Assembly: GCA_024641365.1 (NCBI GenBank)
Contig: JAHEDF010000081.1
Location: forward strand, 1 to 11,096
Direction of reading: 5' to 3'
Origin: Planctomycetota bacterium
GTDB taxonomy: Bacteria > Planctomycetota > UBA11346
DNA: 11,096 nucleotides
Of this stretch, positions 6,958 through 11,096 are shown in pieces (position 1 is the stretch's first letter; the number at the start of each line of letters is the position of its first letter). The position numbers and the translations under genes were made by a program. The notes below the pieces were generated by a model, which saw nothing but the letters and a program-made list of their open reading frames with translations, ran no database searches and had not been told where the DNA came from.

Positions 6958-7425
6958 GTGAGTGGCTCATTACCCTCATTAGAACCATTTCTGCATCCGA
7001 CACGGATCGTGACGGTCGCTTCAACGTCGTCAAAAAGAGCCGTCCTAAAACAAATCGCTCATAGTTTTGCAAATAATTCAGTTGTAGGAAATCACGCGGA
7101 ATGGCTACAAGCCATATTTGATCGCGAAGAAGTCACCAGCACCGGAATAGGCGGAGGTGTCGCCTTACCGCATGCGCAACACGCCAGCGTTGCTGACTTC
7201 GCCCTTGCCATTGGCTTAGCTCGTGAGGGCATCGCCTTTGATGCCAAGGACAACAAACCCGTTCACATCTTTGTGATGATGGCCGCTCCTCTTGGCAACC
7301 GTCCCTATTATTTGAAAGTTTTGGCGAGCATTGCGGCGCGCATGCACCGTCAGCAAACACGTGACGCAATGCTGGGCGCGGATTCTCCCGAAGCGGTTAT
7401 CGCGGCATTCATTAACGCCCTGTAA
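6958..7425 (+). CDS. PTS EIIA domain protein, second of the tandem pair
   Basis: This second EIIA type-2 domain has the active-site block STGIGGGVALPHAQHA with the phosphorylatable histidine at 7171-7173, and downstream GIAFDAKDNKPVHIFVMM, very close to the GTPIAFDAxDxxPV stretch of EIIA-Ntr proteins. The second conserved histidine of the family (in a HLxxL segment) is replaced by Tyr in RPYYLKVLASIA (codon at 7309-7311), which may alter phosphotransfer. The frame is open from a TTG at 6943 that overlaps the previous stop; GTG at 6958 is preferred because GAGG at 6950-6953 lies just before it. It is clearly co-transcribed with the first EIIA, yet the two differ a good deal outside the motif, so this is an old duplication or a division of roles rather than a recent copy. 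Family assignment is firm, role is inferred. Confidence 0.85.
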   Translation: MSGSLPSLEPFLHPTRIVTVASTSSKRAVLKQIAHSFANNSVVGNHAEWLQAIFDREEVTSTGIGGGVALPHAQHASVADFALAIGLAREGIAFDAKDNKPVHIFVMMAAPLGNRPYYLKVLASIAARMHRQQTRDAMLGADSPEAVIAAFINAL

Positions 7426-7680
7426 CCATTACATCAGCATGACGTTCAGCATGAAGTGAGGCTAAGCTGGCAGAGATTGCACTCCCACCTTGCTGTACGC
7501 TATGCTCGTAACACCCTATTAGGTATAGGTTTAAATAATTTAGACAGCGCCACTTTGGTCGCGTTTTTGCCTCGCCGAGAAGAACCCTTTGCCCAAAGCA
7601 ACTCTGTCGACAAACTGCGCGCCCATTTTTCACCCCTTTTATCTGCTGCCGGGTACATACCAGCAGCGCGAGAGTTTTTC
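7426..7680. other. Spacer between second EIIA and trigger factor genes
   Basis: These 255 bases are in frame with trigger factor from a GTG at 7456, but the translated segment has no resemblance to any trigger factor N-terminus, so I treat it as leader/intergenic DNA. It has a tandem 12-mer at 7434-7457 and an AT-rich patch at about 7517-7545 (TATTAGGTATAGGTTTAAAT) where a promoter could lie; no good -35 partner was found. No terminator with a T-run follows the EIIA stop. Confidence 0.45.
7434..7457. repeat. Tandem 12-bp direct repeat (two copies)
   Basis: TCAGCATGACGT (7434-7445) is followed at once by TCAGCATGAAGT (7446-7457), 11 of 12 bases identical. It lies just after the EIIA stop codon and about 225 bases before trigger factor. 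It may be chance or a paired binding site. Confidence 0.5.
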
Positions 7681-9000
7681 ATGCAGGCCACCATCAACGA
7701 TACTGGCACCCTTCGTAAACAAGTCATCGTGACCTATTCACAAGCGGAAGTCGAAGTTCGTCGCGAAAAAGTTTTAGCCCAATTATCAGGACAAGTAAAA
7801 CTAGATGGTTTCCGTCCAGGAAAATCATCAAAAGCAATTGTTGCTAAACGATATGGCAATGCTGCTGCACAAAAAGCGACAGAAGAATTGGCTGACGAAG
7901 GATTTAACGAAGCGATTAAAAAACACCAATTGAAACCAGTTGGTCCAATTAAAAATGAATCGTTAAAAGCTGATAATGGTTTAGAATTAATTGTGAGTTT
8001 TGACATTAAGCCTTCCATCACCTTGCCTGATCCAAGCACCATTTCCGTCACCAAAGAAGAAATTTCTGTCACTGATGACGATGTGCAAAAAAATCTCGAC
8101 CAATTATGCAAACGTGCTGGATCAATGAGCGCAATAACTGACGGCGAAACTATCCAAGAAGATGATAGCATTACTTTGACAGGCAGCGTGACGGTTGATG
8201 GTAAAGAAGTTCGCAAATTGCACGATTTTCATCATTTAGTTGGTGGTTACAGTTTATTAGGAACTGCTCCTGAAGAAGTTATTAAATTATGTAAAGATAA
8301 AGTGGTTGGTGGCCAATTATCATTTTCAACTACCTTACCAAAAACATTTACACCAGCTGAAGCCGCAGAAAAATCAGCACAAATTGAAGTTACCATTCAA
8401 AGCGCACAGCGCCAACGTCCGGCTGAAGCAAACGATGATTTGGCTAAACGTATGGGCGTCGAAGATTTAGCGACTTTAAAAACTCGCTTAAAAGAACAGT
8501 TAGTGCAACAAAAAGAAGGTGAATTACATCAAAAGCAAATTAATGAATTGACTGAAGCGCTGCTGACGAATGTCTCAATTACCCTCCCCGATCAATTACG
8601 CGAAGAATCACTCAAATCTAATTTAGAGCCGCGTGTTACAAAGGCTAAAGAAGAAAAGAAATCAGACGAAGAAATTGCAAAAATGACCGAAGAAACCACC
8701 GCTGAAGTTGAAAAGAGCTTAAAGCGTTTCTTAATCATTGATGCCATTGCCGAACAACTGCAGGTGCAAGTAACGCGTGAGGACTTGGAAAGCCAAATCA
8801 CCATGGCGGCAATGCGCTCTGGCCGCAAACCACAAGATATTGCTGATCAATTACAAAAAAGTGGCCAAGTAAACCAAGTGGTTGCGGAAATTCGTGAAGC
8901 AAAATCACTCGAAGTGATGCTCGACAAAGTGTTAGGCCGCGAATCGAACCCTGCTCATGGCGAAGCAGGCCATGTGCACGGACCGGACTGTAATCACTAA
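7681..9000 (+). CDS. tig: Trigger factor, ribosome-associated chaperone / peptidyl-prolyl isomerase
   Basis: This 439-residue protein is trigger factor, which docks at the ribosomal exit tunnel and shields nascent chains. The N-terminal ribosome-binding domain (about 1-115) has the signature loop GFRPGKSSKAIVAKRYG (43-59); the family has a Pro after GFRPGKV/A in many members, here Ser-Ser. A middle FKBP-like segment (about 158-243, EDDSITLTGSVTVDGKEV to AQIEVTIQSAQ) is recognisable but diverged, so isomerase activity is uncertain. The helical C-terminal chaperone domain follows (about 250-420). An unusual tail ends the protein: AHGEAGHVHGPDCNH with H426, H431, H433, C437 and H439, a likely metal-binding end. 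ATG 7681 is chosen because MQATINDTGTLRKQVIVTYS matches the usual N-terminus; the frame is open further upstream but that part is not family-like. GAGAG at 7670-7674 is a weak ribosome site. A strong terminator follows. Confidence 0.93.
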   Translation: MQATINDTGTLRKQVIVTYSQAEVEVRREKVLAQLSGQVKLDGFRPGKSSKAIVAKRYGNAAAQKATEELADEGFNEAIKKHQLKPVGPIKNESLKADNGLELIVSFDIKPSITLPDPSTISVTKEEISVTDDDVQKNLDQLCKRAGSMSAITDGETIQEDDSITLTGSVTVDGKEVRKLHDFHHLVGGYSLLGTAPEEVIKLCKDKVVGGQLSFSTTLPKTFTPAEAAEKSAQIEVTIQSAQRQRPAEANDDLAKRMGVEDLATLKTRLKEQLVQQKEGELHQKQINELTEALLTNVSITLPDQLREESLKSNLEPRVTKAKEEKKSDEEIAKMTEETTAEVEKSLKRFLIIDAIAEQLQVQVTREDLESQITMAAMRSGRKPQDIADQLQKSGQVNQVVAEIREAKSLEVMLDKVLGRESNPAHGEAGHVHGPDCNH

Positions 9001-9024
9001 ATTACCGTCTATGTAATAACTACC

Positions 9025-9063
9025 TTGGCCGATCCTTGTCAGCGCAGGGATCGGCCAATTTAT
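9025..9063 (+). terminator. Intrinsic terminator after trigger factor
   Basis: TTGGCCGATCC (9025-9035) pairs perfectly with GGATCGGCCAA (9048-9058); three further pairs (one G-U) can shorten the loop to about six bases. The stem is followed by TTTATT (9059-9063 onwards). It starts 24 bases after the trigger factor stop and separates that gene from rpiB. Confidence 0.82.
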
Positions 9064-9156
9064 TGGTAAATAAGGCCGATTTTCCAAGTTCGCTTAACGC
9101 TATCTCCTCTTGCTCACCGCCTAACTTAGTGAACAACTACCGCGCGAGGTAACCAC

Positions 9157-9612
9157 ATGCATATTGCTGTCGCAGGCGATCATTCTGCCGTCGCTCATAC
9201 GCGTGCGATAATTGCGCATTTACAAAAATTAGGACATGACGTTCAGGATTTTGGCACCGATAACGAAGCCAGCTGTGATTATCCTGATTATGCGGGACCA
9301 GCCTGTGATTCGATAGTAAGTGGCGCCAACGAACGCGCTATTTTAGTTTGTGGTACAGGCATCGGTGTCAGCATTGTCGCCAATAAAGTAAAAGGCATTC
9401 GCTGTGCTTTGGCACATAATATTCAGACCGCACATTTAGCGCGCGAACACAATAATGCACATGCGCTCGCAATGGGTGCACGCGTCGTCGATAGCGATTT
9501 AGCCATTGCCATGGTTGACGCTTATTTAAATGCCACTTTTGAAGCGCGTCATTTAAAACGACTCGATAAAATTGCTGCACGCGAAGGCTGTAGTTTACCA
9601 ATTAATCCATAA
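9157..9612 (+). CDS. rpiB: Ribose-5-phosphate isomerase B (RpiB/LacAB family)
   Basis: This 151-residue protein belongs to the RpiB family, which interconverts ribose 5-phosphate and ribulose 5-phosphate in the non-oxidative pentose phosphate pathway in the cytoplasm. The N-terminal AVAGDHSA gives D8 and H9, the phosphate/substrate site; ILVCGTGIGVSIVANKVKGIRCA holds the catalytic-base cysteine C65 and the GTGIG anion hole; and LAREHNNAHALAMGARV holds H98, expected for ring opening. DYPDYA (41-46) is also typical. Length matches the family. GAGGT at 9146-9150 lies six bases before the ATG and fixes the start. The gene sits after the trigger factor terminator, with 23 bases to the next gene, so it probably heads a two-gene transcript with the HEAT-like protein. 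Some family members act on allose 6-phosphate or galactose 6-phosphate, but the motif set favours RpiB. Confidence 0.93.
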   Translation: MHIAVAGDHSAVAHTRAIIAHLQKLGHDVQDFGTDNEASCDYPDYAGPACDSIVSGANERAILVCGTGIGVSIVANKVKGIRCALAHNIQTAHLAREHNNAHALAMGARVVDSDLAIAMVDAYLNATFEARHLKRLDKIAAREGCSLPINP

Positions 9613-9635
9613 TTACAAACATACTGGAATGCTCC

Positions 9636-10901
9636 ATGCTTGGTTCAGACACACTGACAAAAAACGATCACTTTGTTCCCGACGCAATTAATGCGGCATC
9701 GCCTAGCGCCGCTGAGTGGACGTCAGCTTTTGAACAAGCTACGCAAGCAAGCCACCGCGCTGCGCTATGCGTTATTGCCGGGCATAAACACATAGCCGAT
9801 AGTCACCGTGTCTTATTAACGCAATTAGAAAATGATGGCTTATTAGGAAAGGCAATTGCCTGGGCATTAGGTCATGTAGCAACGGACAATAATGGCATTG
9901 AGGCGGCATTGCTTGCTGCCATTGCCGACGGCTCACTCGATGTCCGTGAAAATGGTTACTCTGCATTGGCGGTAATTGCCGCCCGCGATTGCGCCAGCGG
10001 TAATTTGGCCACCGCCATGGCTGAACGTGTTAATGCTGAAATAGAACGTGCTCGTAATGGTGGCACTGGATTAGGAGAGCAAGCCTGTCGCGTATTAGCG
10101 ATTCTCGGTGCACCTCAGACAATTGAATTAATTCAACGCGTAATTAGTGAAGATCGTTATTGTGACCGTTTTGAATTACAACGCTTACGAAAATCCGTTA
10201 CCGATAACGGGCGCGATCATGACAGTATTAAATTGCTAAAAGCTGACTGGAGCGAATTTTTCAGTGACTATTTAGCCGCTGAACAAACACCTGAAGCAAC
10301 GCCCAATGCCGCCCCCAAAGATAAACGCACTGAATCACCAATTGACGCTCCGCACACATCGTCAACGCCTCCACATAACGGGCCAAACGGAGCAATAAGT
10401 GATGACGATCAAGCTGGCTTAGAATATCCTGATGGAAATGGCGAGGAAGATGGCGGTGCTATTCCGCTACCGATTGATTGGGAATCTTTTAAAACCAGTG
10501 AAGAAATGGCTGCCTTGCCAGAAAAATTACGGCAACTCGCTGGACAACTTGGACCTTTGTTAGAACAATTAGCGATACGTGCCGTTCGTGCGCAGCTAAG
10601 TGATTTAAATGGACAGGAATTCGTTGCGCTGCTTTTACAAGTGCTGCCTCAAGCATTACCGCCGCAACATGTGCAAATGGCGTTGAGTCCAGAAGCACTT
10701 ATCTGTTACAAAGCCATCATAAAATTCTTAATTCGTACCGGCGTGGCAACCAATGGTGAGGAATTATTAAATGGACTTAAAATGGTGCGCGAAGCGCTCA
10801 TCGCACAAATACGTCAGGCCGGTATTTTAAATGGCCCAGACTATAGTGATCCGGATGAAAAAGGTGATGGTAAACAACCGGCTCAGCCAGTCAGCAAATA
10901 A
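9636..10901 (+). CDS. Uncharacterised HEAT-repeat-like protein with acidic linker and helical C-terminal domain
   Basis: I do not recognise this 421-residue protein. No signal peptide or membrane segment is visible, so it is probably cytoplasmic. Residues about 38-190 are alpha-helical with a HEAT-like rhythm (ALCVIAGHKHIADSH, LLGKAIAWALGHVATD, SLDVRENGYSALAVIAA, GEQACRVLAILGAPQTIELI), a fold used for protein contacts. Residues about 215-275 form a Pro/Thr then Asp/Glu/Gly-rich linker (ISDDDQAGLEYPDGNGEEDG). Residues about 283-400 form a second helical domain (DWESFKTSEEMAALPEKLRQ, then LLEQLAIRAVRAQL and ICYKAIIKFLIRTGV), and the end is hydrophilic. It starts 23 bases after rpiB, with only a weak CTGGA ribosome site (9624-9628), implying coupling to rpiB, and it ends before a strong terminator. 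No catalytic motif was seen; a scaffold or adaptor role is only a guess. Confidence 0.8.
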   Translation: MLGSDTLTKNDHFVPDAINAASPSAAEWTSAFEQATQASHRAALCVIAGHKHIADSHRVLLTQLENDGLLGKAIAWALGHVATDNNGIEAALLAAIADGSLDVRENGYSALAVIAARDCASGNLATAMAERVNAEIERARNGGTGLGEQACRVLAILGAPQTIELIQRVISEDRYCDRFELQRLRKSVTDNGRDHDSIKLLKADWSEFFSDYLAAEQTPEATPNAAPKDKRTESPIDAPHTSSTPPHNGPNGAISDDDQAGLEYPDGNGEEDGGAIPLPIDWESFKTSEEMAALPEKLRQLAGQLGPLLEQLAIRAVRAQLSDLNGQEFVALLLQVLPQALPPQHVQMALSPEALICYKAIIKFLIRTGVATNGEELLNGLKMVREALIAQIRQAGILNGPDYSDPDEKGDGKQPAQPVSK

Positions 10902-10917
10902 CGTTTTTACTGCACAC

Positions 10918-10953
10918 AAAAAGCCCTGTGCCTAACTAAGCACAGGGCTTTTT
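10918..10953. terminator. Bidirectional intrinsic terminator
   Basis: AAAAAGCCCTGTGC (10918-10931) pairs perfectly over 14 bp with GCACAGGGCTTTTT (10940-10953), with an eight-base loop. The stem is GC-rich in the core and gives a T-run on both strands, so it can end the rightward HEAT-like gene transcript and the leftward transcript of the next gene. Confidence 0.9.
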
Positions 10954-10965
10954 GTTGGGCTGCTT

Positions 10966-11096
10966 TTATCGTTCGGACGATTTTTTCCCTTCTGGCTTCA
11001 TATGCATAAAACCATAAACAGATAAAGCCAAACCACCGGCGGCCACGATCCACGGTGCGATGAGCAGCGCGATATTACGTTCATTATCAGGTCCTC
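10966..11096 (-). CDS. C-terminal end of a membrane protein (partial)
   Basis: On the minus strand a frame runs in from the window edge and stops with TAA at 10966-10968, giving 42 visible residues. They contain one hydrophobic segment (NIALLIAPWIVAAGGLALSV, then YGFMHMK) followed by a charged tail ending KKSSER, so this is the last transmembrane helix of a protein with a basic, probably cytoplasmic, C-terminus. Placement is supported by the bidirectional terminator just downstream and the convergent layout. Too little is visible to name a family. Confidence 0.6.
   Translation of the reverse strand, partial: GPDNERNIALLIAPWIVAAGGLALSVYGFMHMKPEGKKSSER

Noticed and set aside
7456..7680. 75-residue N-terminal extension of trigger factor from a GTG at 7456
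   Set aside because: The extension has no trigger factor likeness, while ATG 7681 gives an N-terminus that aligns with the family; the open frame is probably chance in the leader.
7734..8216. 160-residue minus-strand frame inside trigger factor
   Set aside because: It is a shadow of a firmly identified gene; its composition is Ser/Phe-rich as expected from the antisense of Glu/Lys-rich codons.
1..11096. Mobile element, prophage, CRISPR array or defence island
   Set aside because: There are no transposase, integrase, Cas or toxin-antitoxin proteins, no regularly spaced repeats and no target-site duplications; gene content is chromosomal housekeeping.

Overview
The window reads as a continuous stretch of bacterial chromosome carrying mostly housekeeping genes. 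It has no mobile element, CRISPR array, rRNA or tRNA that I can recognise. Base composition looks moderate and even by eye, with frequent TTA leucine codons. A large membrane-anchored Ser/Thr kinase, an Rsm22-type methyltransferase, PTS-like EIIA proteins and a HEAT-like protein suggest a Gram-negative-type lineage rich in eukaryote-like kinases, for example a member of the PVC group. The sequence alone does not settle the phylum.

Left block (1-2695, + strand): the 3' end of a 2-oxoacid dehydrogenase E1 beta gene overlaps by one base the gene for its E2 acyltransferase partner (one lipoyl domain, one peripheral subunit-binding domain, catalytic domain). After a 50-base AT-rich gap comes a GTG-started Rsm22-family methyltransferase that keeps the four cysteines expected to hold an iron-sulphur cluster.

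Middle block (2706-6151, - strand): an 803-residue Ser/Thr kinase (cytoplasmic kinase domain, one membrane segment, long beta-rich C-terminal region predicted outside the membrane) is convergent with the methyltransferase, only 10 bases apart. Upstream of it, across a 284-base non-coding gap with a 9-bp inverted repeat, is a TrmH/SpoU-family RNA 2'-O-methyltransferase.

Right block (6446-10901, + strand): a 303-base divergent spacer with a perfect 10-bp inverted repeat leads to two tandem PTS EIIA-type proteins. The first has both conserved histidines; the second keeps the phosphorylatable one but has Tyr at the second site. A 255-base gap with a tandem 12-mer leads to trigger factor, which has a His/Cys-rich tail and a clear intrinsic terminator after it. 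Ribose-5-phosphate isomerase B and an unrecognised HEAT-like protein with an acidic linker form a close pair, closed by a long symmetrical terminator shared with the C-terminal end of a small membrane protein on the - strand.

Working together: E1/E2 belong to central carbon metabolism, RpiB to the pentose phosphate pathway, the EIIA pair probably to phosphotransfer-based regulation, and the two methyltransferases plus trigger factor to ribosome/RNA maturation and protein folding. I do not see a convincing novel defence or biosynthetic system. The best leads are the EIIA pair, the orphan kinase ectodomain, the HEAT-like protein, and the two intergenic inverted repeats.
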